From JANPBY01 sp963805505 (GTDB taxonomy: Bacteria > Actinomycetota > Actinomycetes > DATJPE01), in contig CAWDUP010000002.1 of the NCBI GenBank assembly GCA_963805505.1, positions 620,001 through 684,000 of the forward strand: a stretch of DNA of 64,000 nucleotides, written 5' to 3'. Position 1 is the stretch's first letter. The number at the start of each line of letters is the position of its first letter. Below are positions 25,566 to 33,354 of this stretch, piece by piece. The notes below the pieces were generated by a model, which was given only the letters and a program-made list of their open reading frames with translations, searched no databases and was not told the origin of the DNA. The position numbers were made by a program, and so were the translations under genes.

Positions 25566-27166
25566 TGAGCATCCTCGACGCCACACTGCCCGAGCTGCTG
25601 GCGCGCGGCCGCACACGCGGCATGCGCGAGCAGGGTGCGTCCGGTCCGTCGGTCGATCTCACATCCTCGTCGACCGCGGTGCTGAGCCCGCCGAGCCGAA
25701 CCCATGGGTCGCAGCTTCGCGCACCGACCCCGGTCGTCGATGCCCTGCAGACCCACCTGCTCGGCGACCCGGTGGCCTTCTCCTCCCCTGGCCACAAGGG
25801 AGGCGTCGGAGCGGATCCGAGACTTCGAGGGATTCTCGGGACGGGGGCGTTCGGCGCCGACGTGTCGCTGGGTGCTCAGACCTACGACCGCGTGAGGCGG
25901 GCGGCCGAGGATCGGCTCGCGAACCTGTGGGGTGCGGAGCGTGCGTTCATTCTCGGCAACGGATCGACCAGCGCCACCCAGGCGCTGTTCCTTGCGGCCT
26001 TGAGCCCAGGAGACACCGTCGTGTGCGCGCGCGACGTTCACGTGTCGACGCATTCCGCTCTCGTGATGACCGGAGCAGTCCCGGTGTGGGTGGAACCCGA
26101 TCAGCACCCGACGTGGGGCATCGGGACGGGCATCACACCCGAGGCGCTGGCCGCGACGCTCGCCGACAACCCCGAAACCCGCTTGGTCGTGCTCGTGTCG
26201 CCGTCCTATGCGGGGGTGTGCGCCGACCTCCCGCGTCTCGTCGCGGTCGCCCACGCGCGCAATGTCCCCATGGTCGTGGACGAGAGCTGGGGCCCACACC
26301 TGCGGTTCGGGGCCCCTTCTGGCCTGCCTATCGACGCCCTCACCGCCGGCGCCGATGGGGTGATCACCTCCACCCAGAAGCTGCTGACCAGCTTGTCGCA
26401 GACGTCGGTGCTCCTGACCCAGGGCGGGCGGCTCCCGGTCGACCGGATCGCCTCGGCTGTCCGGATGACGCAGTCGACCAGCCCCTACCTGCCTCTCCTC
26501 GCTTCCGTAGACAGCTGCCGAGCTCAGCTCGAGGAGGACGGAACCGCGTTGATCGGTTGGGCCGTAGACCTGGCTCGCCTGACCCGGACACTGCTGGACC
26601 GGATCCCCGGCCTGTGCATCCTCGAAGAGGTCGATCTCCCCGCGTCGGGAAGCAACGGCCACAGCTACGGTGGGCTCGACCCGTGCACGATCGTGGTTGA
26701 CGTTCGCGGTCGCGGGCTGCGGGGTCCCAGCACCGAACGAGTCCTCCGGGAGCAGCACGGAGTCACGGTGGAAGGTTCCGACGCTGACCGGATCTATCTC
26801 GTCGTGGGCCCAGGCGACTCGGTCGCAGGGGTGCGGCGGCTGGCCCAGATCCTGGAGTCGATCGGCAGCCCGCGACGGGCCCTGGCCCACCCTCGTCCGC
26901 CGGGCGCGCCCAACCGGCCGGTCCAGGCCACGAGCCCGCGGGAGGCGTATTTCGCCCGGTCCGAGCCGGTGGCCCTGGGCCAGGCCGCCGGTCGCGTGTG
27001 CACCGAGCTCGTGACACCGGACCCCCCGGGCAGCCCGGTCCTCGTGCCCGGTGAGCGCATCACTGCCGAGATCGTGAACTGGCTGGTCTCGGCCGCTGCT
27101 TCCGGCGTGCAGCTGTACGGCCCGGCCGACCCGACTGGGGAAAGCCTTCGGGTGGTCGCCGAGTGA
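25565..27166 (+). CDS. Orn/Lys/Arg decarboxylase family PLP enzyme
   Basis: 533 aa from ATG 25565. Fold-type I PLP markers of the bacterial ornithine/lysine/arginine decarboxylase family: SSPGHKGG near residue 80, GNGSTSATQALF, VDESWGPHLRF, and the Schiff-base Lys in STQKLLTSLSQTS. The family decarboxylates basic amino acids to polyamine precursors. No N-terminal wing domain of the inducible enterobacterial enzymes is present, so it resembles the shorter biosynthetic or YaaO-like proteins. Co-translated with the small membrane protein upstream. Confidence 0.88.
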   Translation: MSILDATLPELLARGRTRGMREQGASGPSVDLTSSSTAVLSPPSRTHGSQLRAPTPVVDALQTHLLGDPVAFSSPGHKGGVGADPRLRGILGTGAFGADVSLGAQTYDRVRRAAEDRLANLWGAERAFILGNGSTSATQALFLAALSPGDTVVCARDVHVSTHSALVMTGAVPVWVEPDQHPTWGIGTGITPEALAATLADNPETRLVVLVSPSYAGVCADLPRLVAVAHARNVPMVVDESWGPHLRFGAPSGLPIDALTAGADGVITSTQKLLTSLSQTSVLLTQGGRLPVDRIASAVRMTQSTSPYLPLLASVDSCRAQLEEDGTALIGWAVDLARLTRTLLDRIPGLCILEEVDLPASGSNGHSYGGLDPCTIVVDVRGRGLRGPSTERVLREQHGVTVEGSDADRIYLVVGPGDSVAGVRRLAQILESIGSPRRALAHPRPPGAPNRPVQATSPREAYFARSEPVALGQAAGRVCTELVTPDPPGSPVLVPGERITAEIVNWLVSAAASGVQLYGPADPTGESLRVVAE

Positions 27167-27191
27167 CTGCGGCTCAGGGAAAGACCCCGGC

Positions 27192-28142
27192 TCAGGGAAG
27201 AGCGCGTTCCCAGGCGTCGATGACCCGGCTCGGAGTCATGCCTACAGACGCGTAGAGCGCCGGGGCGCCGGTGTGGTTCTCGGTGTCGACGCCGAGCTTC
27301 ACGCCGACCCGGCCACGGTCGAAGGCCTGGGCGAAGAAGGTCTCGAGCATCAGTCGGGCCAGCCCGCGTCCGCGAAACTCCGCGAGCACGCCCAAGGTGC
27401 TCACATACCCCCAGCGGAGCTCGGCGAGGTGGTCGTTGCCGAGGCAGATGCCAGCCGGGACCCCGTCGACCGAGGCGATCCACCACTGGGTCGGATCGAA
27501 GGACCGGCTGCGGGAGTGCATCATGAACGCGTCGTAGGGCCGCGTGACGAACCGCCAGTGCTCGGAGAACGACTCCGACCAGAGCGCGTGCGCCGTACGG
27601 CTCAACTCCTCGTCCTCCCCGACGACGCTCAGCCCGACGCCGGGCAGCGGCTGCGGCGCCTTGGGGGGATTCGCCGGATCGAAGTGGATAGCCATCGTGT
27701 GGAAGCGCCGCACCGGGGTCATCCCCGCTCGCCGGAGCACGGCGGCATAGCGATCGTCGCTCGAGTACGAACCCGCGGCGAGCACCCAACCGGAACGTTG
27801 GTCGGCGGGCTCGCCCGCGACCAGCCCCTCGGCGTACTGCCCGGCGTGCTGGAGGAGCTGGTCCCACGCGCCATCAGGCCGCCCTGGAGCGACATAGGCG
27901 TCGGCGAAGATCTCACGACCCGCACGGTCGACCTCGAGGGAGACGAACCCGACGATCGTGTCGTCGTCGTCGGTTGCGACGCGCGTGCCGTGGACCAAGT
28001 CGGCGTCGGGTGACTCGATCAGGTTTCTGATGTCCTCGCGGGTCGTGTCCGGATCGTCCACCACCTCGAGCTCGCACGCGTAGGCAACCTCGAAGATCGC
28101 GTCAAGGTCAGCGTCGAAGTCCACCGGGCGAAGCGTTGTCAC
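27192..28142 (-). CDS. Tandem GNAT acetyltransferase
   Basis: 316 aa from GTG 28142. Longer frames to 28382 would run over the start of bpa and lack a start signal. Two GNAT-like halves are visible; the second carries the acetyl-CoA loop FRGRGLARLML followed by DTENHTGAPALYASVGM. The two-domain size resembles mycothiol synthase (MshD), but the signature residues are not close enough for that name. The N-terminal half looks degenerate. Likely an N- or O-acetyltransferase of unknown substrate; divergent from bpa. Confidence 0.8.
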   Translation of the reverse strand: MTTLRPVDFDADLDAIFEVAYACELEVVDDPDTTREDIRNLIESPDADLVHGTRVATDDDDTIVGFVSLEVDRAGREIFADAYVAPGRPDGAWDQLLQHAGQYAEGLVAGEPADQRSGWVLAAGSYSSDDRYAAVLRRAGMTPVRRFHTMAIHFDPANPPKAPQPLPGVGLSVVGEDEELSRTAHALWSESFSEHWRFVTRPYDAFMMHSRSRSFDPTQWWIASVDGVPAGICLGNDHLAELRWGYVSTLGVLAEFRGRGLARLMLETFFAQAFDRGRVGVKLGVDTENHTGAPALYASVGMTPSRVIDAWERALP

Positions 28143-28277
28143 GAGCAGAGGATCCCGGCCAGGCGGCCGTACGGTCCACAGGTTTTCCGAGCCGAAGCCC
28201 CAGTGGCGACGAATCGCCGTCCCCCTGCCTGGGCCGCCTGTGTCGACGGCCCTCCACCCATCGGGTTGGATGGCTCC

Positions 28278-28847
28278 ATGACCGAGTCCCCTGAGGTAGG
28301 CCGTGGCACCGACGTCCACGGCGACAGCGCTGACGTCAACGCCGGCGACAACCAGGTGATCGTCGTGGGACCGGACGGCCAAGCCATGAGTCTCCCCGGC
28401 GGGGGCTCCGCGGTGTCAGAACTCGTCGAGCAGCCGGCCAAGGTCATGCGGATCGGGTCGATGATCAAGCAGCTGCTCGAGGAGGTTCGCTCCGCTCCGC
28501 TCGACGAGGAGTCTCGCGCGCGGTTGCGGGACATCCACCGCCGGTCGCTGACCGAGCTGGAGAGTGGGCTGGCCCCCGAGCTGGTGGCCGAGCTGGAGCG
28601 ACTGTCCTTGCCCTTCGTTGACGATGAGATTCCCACCGAGGCCGAGCTGCGGATCGCCCAGGCGCAGCTGGTCGGCTGGCTGGAAGGTCTCTTCCACGGC
28701 ATCCAGACCGCGCTGTTCGCCCAGCAGATGGCCGCACGCGCCCAGTTCGAGGAGATGCGGCGCCGGGCCATCACGGCCGGTGAACCGAGCCCCGATGGTC
28801 CGCACGTCGTCACCGACGACAACCCGCCCCGCGGCCAGTACCTCTAG
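28278..28847 (+). CDS. bpa: Bacterial proteasome activator Bpa
   Basis: 189 aa from ATG 28278. Central region is four-helix rich (SELVEQPAKVMRIGSMIKQLL, then LLEEVRSAPL and RRSLTELESGLAPEL). The C-terminus ends GQYL, the HbYX-like tail of Bpa that docks into and opens the 20S proteasome gate without ATP. Family knowledge: Bpa (Rv3780 type) delivers unfolded proteins such as HspR to the proteasome. It implies a 20S proteasome elsewhere in the genome, none of which is in this window. Convergent with a HAD phosphatase, sharing 4 nt at the stops. Confidence 0.93.
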   Translation: MTESPEVGRGTDVHGDSADVNAGDNQVIVVGPDGQAMSLPGGGSAVSELVEQPAKVMRIGSMIKQLLEEVRSAPLDEESRARLRDIHRRSLTELESGLAPELVAELERLSLPFVDDEIPTEAELRIAQAQLVGWLEGLFHGIQTALFAQQMAARAQFEEMRRRAITAGEPSPDGPHVVTDDNPPRGQYL

Positions 28848-29743
28848 CTCGAACCCGTCCAGCTCGAACCCGTCCAGCTCGAATCCGTCCCAGACCCGAC
28901 GAGGCCTTCGGAGAGCAAGGACTCCAGGACCGCGGCGACACCATGCGCAGCGAGCGGTTCAGCCCGTCGGGTCGTGGCGGCGAGGACGTCGGGGTGGGCA
29001 TCGGCCATGGCGTAGCCCCGGCCGGCCCAGGTGAGCATCGACACGTCGTTCGGCATGTCCCCGAAGGCCACCACCTCCTGCGAGCTGATGCCCAGGCTGT
29101 CGGCCAACCGCTCCAGCGCGAGGCCCTTGTCCACGCCGGGAGCGCTGACCTCCAGCAGGCAGTCGGCGGCGTTGGAGTGCGTGGGTACGGCGATCCCCTC
29201 GAGCCGCGGCGCCATCGTCGCAAGCATGGAGTCGCCGTCGCTGGACTCATCTCGGATCAGCACCTTGATGATCGGGTCGCGCGAGTCGAGCGCCTCCTTC
29301 GCGCTCGTCGACCGCGCGGTTGCGAGGAGTTCCTCGATAGCGAGCACGGCGCGTTGCTGGGAATCCCACCGAGCTACATACGCCGGGTCACGCGCGAACC
29401 CCCCCGCCAGCTCCACAGCGAACGTCGGAGCCACGAGGTGTTCCCGAGCGAGCTCCACAACCTGCGCCGCAACGATCCGGCGCACCGCGCGCACCTCGAT
29501 CACCTCTCCGCGCAGCAGGTCGTAGACGACTGCACCGTTGGCGCACAGCGCCGTCCCCCGGTGCCCGATCTGATCGACGACATCGGTCATCCAACGGATC
29601 GGCCGACCGGTGACGAGCACGAGCATCGCCCCTTGCTCGACGATCGCGCGAAGCGCGGCCACGGTCCGACGCGACACCTGGCCGTTGCCGTCGACGATGG
29701 TGCCATCGAGGTCAGTGGCCACGAGGCGGACACGGTGCGGCAT
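28844..29743 (-). CDS. HAD-IIB (Cof-like) phosphatase
   Basis: 299 aa. Motif I is ATDLDGTIVD (Asp at 11 and 13), motif II is VLVTGRP, motif III Lys is in the VDKGLAL region, and motif IV is VAFGDMPNDVSML. Cof-type HAD phosphatases hydrolyse sugar phosphates or similar metabolites. The C-terminus ends in a SSWTG repeat created by a 15-bp tandem repeat. It lies tail-to-tail with bpa. A second HAD-IIB gene (31205-32038) lies on the other side of trpB2. Confidence 0.9.
   Translation of the reverse strand: MPHRVRLVATDLDGTIVDGNGQVSRRTVAALRAIVEQGAMLVLVTGRPIRWMTDVVDQIGHRGTALCANGAVVYDLLRGEVIEVRAVRRIVAAQVVELAREHLVAPTFAVELAGGFARDPAYVARWDSQQRAVLAIEELLATARSTSAKEALDSRDPIIKVLIRDESSDGDSMLATMAPRLEGIAVPTHSNAADCLLEVSAPGVDKGLALERLADSLGISSQEVVAFGDMPNDVSMLTWAGRGYAMADAHPDVLAATTRRAEPLAAHGVAAVLESLLSEGLVGSGTDSSWTGSSWTGSS
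28846..28890. repeat. 15-bp tandem repeat, three copies
   Basis: AGCTCGAACCCGTCC repeated at 28846, 28861 and 28876; the third copy has one mismatch. It encodes the last SSWTG repeats of the HAD protein and includes the stop codons of both HAD and bpa. A slippage-prone repeat at a gene end. Confidence 0.9.
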
Positions 29744-29849
29744 GCGACCCAGCCTCGCATCCGCCCGAACCCTCGCAGTTCGCGACCCCGGCCGCTAGCG
29801 TCAGACCCCAGGGACCACTTGAGGCAGCATCGCGGCGAAGGAGATGGCC

Positions 29850-31208
29850 ATGGCTGATCAGCACAAGATCATGCTCGACGAGTCGGAGATGCCGACCCAG
29901 TGGTACAACGTCATCCCAGACCTGCCGGCGCCACCACCGCCGCCGTTGCACCCGGGCACCCACCAGCCCATCGGCCCGGACGATCTCGCGCCGCTGTTCC
30001 CGATGGACCTGATCATGCAAGAGGTCACCAGCGACCGATTCGTCGACATTCCCGACGAGGTCCTCGACGTCTACCGGCTGTGGCGTCCATCACCGCTGTT
30101 CCGCGCCCACCGCTTGGAGAAGGCGCTAGGGACACCGGCGCGGATCTACTACAAGTACGAGGGGGTGTCACCGGCCGGCTCGCACAAGCCGAACACCGCC
30201 GTGCCGCAGGCCTTCTACAACGCCAAGGCCGGCGTGAAGAAGCTGACGACCGAGACCGGCGCCGGTCAGTGGGGCACGGCGTTGGCCTTCGCGTGTGCCC
30301 TGTTCGACCTCGAGTGCGAGGTCTGGCAGGTCGGGGCGAGCTATGACTCGAAGCCGTACCGCCGGATGATGATCGAGACGTTCGGCGCAACCATCCACCG
30401 CTCACCGTCGCCCCTGACCGCGGCTGGTAGGGCACAGCTCGAGCTCAATCCGGAGCACACCGGCTCCTTGGGGATCGCGATCTCGGAGGCCGTAGAGGTT
30501 GCGGCACAGAACGAGGACACGAAGTACTCCCTCGGATCGGTGCTCAACCACGTCCTGCTCCACCAGACCATCATCGGTGAGGAGGCGCTGCTGCAGTTCG
30601 CCAAGATCGGCGAGACGCCCGACGTTCTGGTGGGTTGCACCGGCGGCGGATCGAACTTCGGTGGGCTGTCATTCCCGTTCCTGCGCGAGAAGATGGCCGG
30701 CCGGATGGACCCGGTCATCCGTGCCGTCGAGCCGGCGGCGTGCCCATCCCTGACCCGAGGGACCTACGCCTACGACTTCGGAGACACCGCCGGGATGACT
30801 CCGCTGGTGAAGATGCACACCCTCGGGCACGACTTCATCCCGGACCCCATCCACGCCGGCGGACTGCGCTATCACGGCATGGCTCCGTTGATCTCCCACA
30901 TCTACGAGCTCGGGCTGATGGAAGCCGTGGCGATCCCGCAGCAGGAGTGCTTCGCCGCCGCGATCCAGTTCGCCCGGACCGAGGGCATCGTCCCCGCGCC
31001 GGAGCCAACCCATGCGCTGGCGGCCTGTGTGCGCGAAGCGCTGGCGTGCAAGGAGTCCGGCGAGGAGAAGGTGATCCTCACTGCGCTGTGCGGCCACGGA
31101 CACTTCGACCTTGCCGCCTACGACGCCTACCTCGACGGCCGCATGGTCGACCAGGAGCTCAGCGACGAGGTGCTGGCGACCGCCCTGGAGACCGTGCCGG
31201 CCGTCTAG
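29850..31208 (+). CDS. trpB2: TrpB2-type tryptophan synthase beta chain
   Basis: 452 aa from ATG 29850, which has AAGGAG exactly 6 nt upstream; ATG at 29844 has none. It has the extended N-terminus of TrpB2 (WYNVIPDLPAPPPPPLHP) and the PLP Lys in GSHKPNT (K113). It also carries TTETGAGQWG (catalytic Glu 135) and the phosphate loop GGGSN (265-269). TrpB2 makes tryptophan from indole and serine (or phosphoserine) without a tight TrpA partner, acting as an indole-salvage enzyme. No trp operon is nearby. Flanked by two HAD phosphatases. Confidence 0.9.
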   Translation: MADQHKIMLDESEMPTQWYNVIPDLPAPPPPPLHPGTHQPIGPDDLAPLFPMDLIMQEVTSDRFVDIPDEVLDVYRLWRPSPLFRAHRLEKALGTPARIYYKYEGVSPAGSHKPNTAVPQAFYNAKAGVKKLTTETGAGQWGTALAFACALFDLECEVWQVGASYDSKPYRRMMIETFGATIHRSPSPLTAAGRAQLELNPEHTGSLGIAISEAVEVAAQNEDTKYSLGSVLNHVLLHQTIIGEEALLQFAKIGETPDVLVGCTGGGSNFGGLSFPFLREKMAGRMDPVIRAVEPAACPSLTRGTYAYDFGDTAGMTPLVKMHTLGHDFIPDPIHAGGLRYHGMAPLISHIYELGLMEAVAIPQQECFAAAIQFARTEGIVPAPEPTHALAACVREALACKESGEEKVILTALCGHGHFDLAAYDAYLDGRMVDQELSDEVLATALETVPAV

Positions 31209-32038
31209 CGCGCGAACCAGCGGTTGAGTACGGCCGCCGCACCGTCCTCTTCCGCGGAGTACGTCACCGCTCCGGCGGCATCTTGGACTTCCGCCGGAGC
31301 GGACCCCATCGCGACCGCATGGGCGCCCCACTCGAGCATCTCGAGATCGTTGAGCCCGTCACCGACCGCGGCCGTCCGGTCCGCCGGCACACCTAGGCGG
31401 CGGCGCAACGCCTCCAACGCCGACGCCTTGGACACGCCGGGGGCCATGACGTCCAGCCAGGCGGAGTAGCCGATCGCATAGTTGACCCCATGGAGGCCGG
31501 CCGACTCCACTCGGGCCACGAAGTCTTCCAGGGCCGCATCGGGCCAGTGCACCACGAGCCGCAGCACCGGCAGCGAGGTCATCTCCTGGATCGACGCCAC
31601 CTGCTGCGGACCCCGGATCTCACCGTCGGTCAGCTCGCGGCTGACCAACCAGACCAGGTCGTCGCGCTCGACGGCGATCACGGCCTCGGGAAGCGCTGCC
31701 TGCATGAGCCGGACCGCTGTGGTCGCGTCAAAGGTCTCAGTGGCGAGGATCTCTCGCGTGGCCGGCACCACCGTCACAGCACCGTTGCTGCAGACGGCAG
31801 GCAGCTCGGCCAGAGCGAGCTGCTCGGCGATCGCCTGGGTGCCCGCCACCCGCCGCCCGGTGGCCAGCACCACGTGAGCGCCGGCTGCCGCGGTGCGCCG
31901 TACTGCGTCAACCACGGCCGCCGAAACGGTTTCACTGCCCACCGGCACGACGGTGCCGTCGATGTCCAGCGCAACCATCGCGGGGCGCCACGACGAGTCG
32001 GCCCCTCCGGAGGAGGCGGTGGACAGACGTTGACTCAA
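31205..32038 (-). CDS. HAD-IIB family phosphatase
   Basis: 277 aa from TTG 32038 (GGGA 5 nt upstream); ATG at 31978 is the alternative, but WRPAMVALDIDG suggests the longer form. Motif I is VALDIDGTVV, motif II VVLATGRR, a VSKASALEAL Lys region and motif IV AVGDGLNDLEML. Serine operon placement next to serS is common in actinobacteria for a HAD protein. The substrate is unknown. Lies 41 nt downstream of serS. Confidence 0.85.
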   Translation of the reverse strand: MSQRLSTASSGGADSSWRPAMVALDIDGTVVPVGSETVSAAVVDAVRRTAAAGAHVVLATGRRVAGTQAIAEQLALAELPAVCSNGAVTVVPATREILATETFDATTAVRLMQAALPEAVIAVERDDLVWLVSRELTDGEIRGPQQVASIQEMTSLPVLRLVVHWPDAALEDFVARVESAGLHGVNYAIGYSAWLDVMAPGVSKASALEALRRRLGVPADRTAAVGDGLNDLEMLEWGAHAVAMGSAPAEVQDAAGAVTYSAEEDGAAAVLNRWFAR

Positions 32039-32079
32039 GGAAATCCCGTCTAGGGCAGGTGCAGGGGACCTTGCGTCTG

Positions 32080-33354
32080 TTATCCGGGCGGTGTGAGGAG
32101 GGGCCGGTTGCCCAGGTAGGGGCGCAGCGCGGTCGGTACGTGCACGGAGCCGTCCGGCTGCTGGTGGTTCTCCAAGATCGCCACGATCCAGCGGGTCGTC
32201 GCAAGAGTGCCGTTGAGGGTCGCCACGGGGCGGGTGGTTCCGTCGTCTGTCCGCTCGCGCACTCCCAGTCGGCGCGCCTGGAACGTCGTGCAGTTCGACG
32301 TCGACGTCACTTCCATCCACCGCGACTGCGACGGCAACCACGCCTCGCAGTCGTACTTGCGAGCGGCGGACGACCCCAGATCACCCGCGGCGATGTCGAT
32401 GATGCGATAGGGCAGCTCGAGCTTGCCGAGCATCTCGCGCTCCCACCCGAGCAGCCGCTGATGCTCGGCCGCGGCATCCTCCGGCCGGCAGAAGGTGAAC
32501 ATCTCCACCTTGTGGAACTGGTGGACCCGGATGATCCCGCGCGTGTCCTTGCCGTAGGAGCCTGCCTCCCGGCGGTAGCACGCCGACCAGCCGGCATAGC
32601 GGAGCGGGCCGTCAGCGAGGTCGAGGATCTCGTCGGCGTGGTAGCCGGCCAGCGCCACCTCCGACGTGCCGGTCAGGTAGAGGTCGTCGGCCTCCAGTCG
32701 ATAGATGTCTTCCGCGTGCGCACCCAAGAATCCGGTCCCCGACATGATCTCGGGGCGAACCAGCGTCGGCGTCATCATCGGCACGAAACCGGCTCCCAGT
32801 GCCTGGTCGAGGCCCATCATGAGGATCGCGAGCTCCAGCTGCGCACCGATGCCGGTGAGGTAGTAGAAGCGCGACCCGCTGACCTTCGCGCCACGAGCGG
32901 TGTCGATCGCCCGGAGGCCTTCGCCGAGCTCTAGGTGGTCGCGAGCGGTGAACCCCTCCGCCTCGAAATCGCGGACTTCACCCACATGCTCCAGCACGGC
33001 GAAGTCGGCCTCGCCGCCTGCGGGCACGCCCTCCTCGACCAGGTTGGGCAACCGGGCCAAGAGCGTGTCAGCGTGGACCTGAGCGTTCTCGCGGGCAGCG
33101 TCAGCGACCTTCACCTGCGTGGCGAGCTGCTGGGCGGCCGCCACCAGGACCGCCTTGTCTGAGCCTGAGGAGGCCGCGACCTTCTTGCCGTACGTCTTCT
33201 GCTCGGCGCGCAGCTCGTCGAAGCGCAGCCCTGCTGCGCGGCGCTCCTCGTCGGCGGCCAGCACCTCGTCGACCAGCTCGATCGGCTCGCCGCGAGCAGC
33301 CTGGGAGGCCCGGTAGACATCCGGGGCCTCTCGCAGGTGGCGAAGATCGATCAC
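32080..33354 (-). CDS. serS: Seryl-tRNA synthetase
   Basis: 424 aa from GTG 33354 (MIDLRHLRE). The N-terminal coiled-coil arm is visible at about 30-105 (Glu/Arg/Ala-rich helices). Class II motif 2 is FRxE-like in CYRREAGSYGKDTRGIIR with VHQFHKVEMF following. Motif 3 is NGTLATTRWIVAILENHQ, and GSSAARKYDCEAWLP lies between. Charges tRNA-Ser with serine. Start overlaps the upstream GGDEF-EAL stop as GTGA, so it is translationally coupled to a c-di-GMP enzyme. Confidence 0.96.
   Translation of the reverse strand: MIDLRHLREAPDVYRASQAARGEPIELVDEVLAADEERRAAGLRFDELRAEQKTYGKKVAASSGSDKAVLVAAAQQLATQVKVADAARENAQVHADTLLARLPNLVEEGVPAGGEADFAVLEHVGEVRDFEAEGFTARDHLELGEGLRAIDTARGAKVSGSRFYYLTGIGAQLELAILMMGLDQALGAGFVPMMTPTLVRPEIMSGTGFLGAHAEDIYRLEADDLYLTGTSEVALAGYHADEILDLADGPLRYAGWSACYRREAGSYGKDTRGIIRVHQFHKVEMFTFCRPEDAAAEHQRLLGWEREMLGKLELPYRIIDIAAGDLGSSAARKYDCEAWLPSQSRWMEVTSTSNCTTFQARRLGVRERTDDGTTRPVATLNGTLATTRWIVAILENHQQPDGSVHVPTALRPYLGNRPLLTPPG

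Noticed and set aside
27192..28382. Longer start (28382) for the GNAT protein
   Set aside because: It would overlap the first 105 nt of bpa and the extra N-terminus is shadow-like; GTG 28142 fits the GNAT domain.
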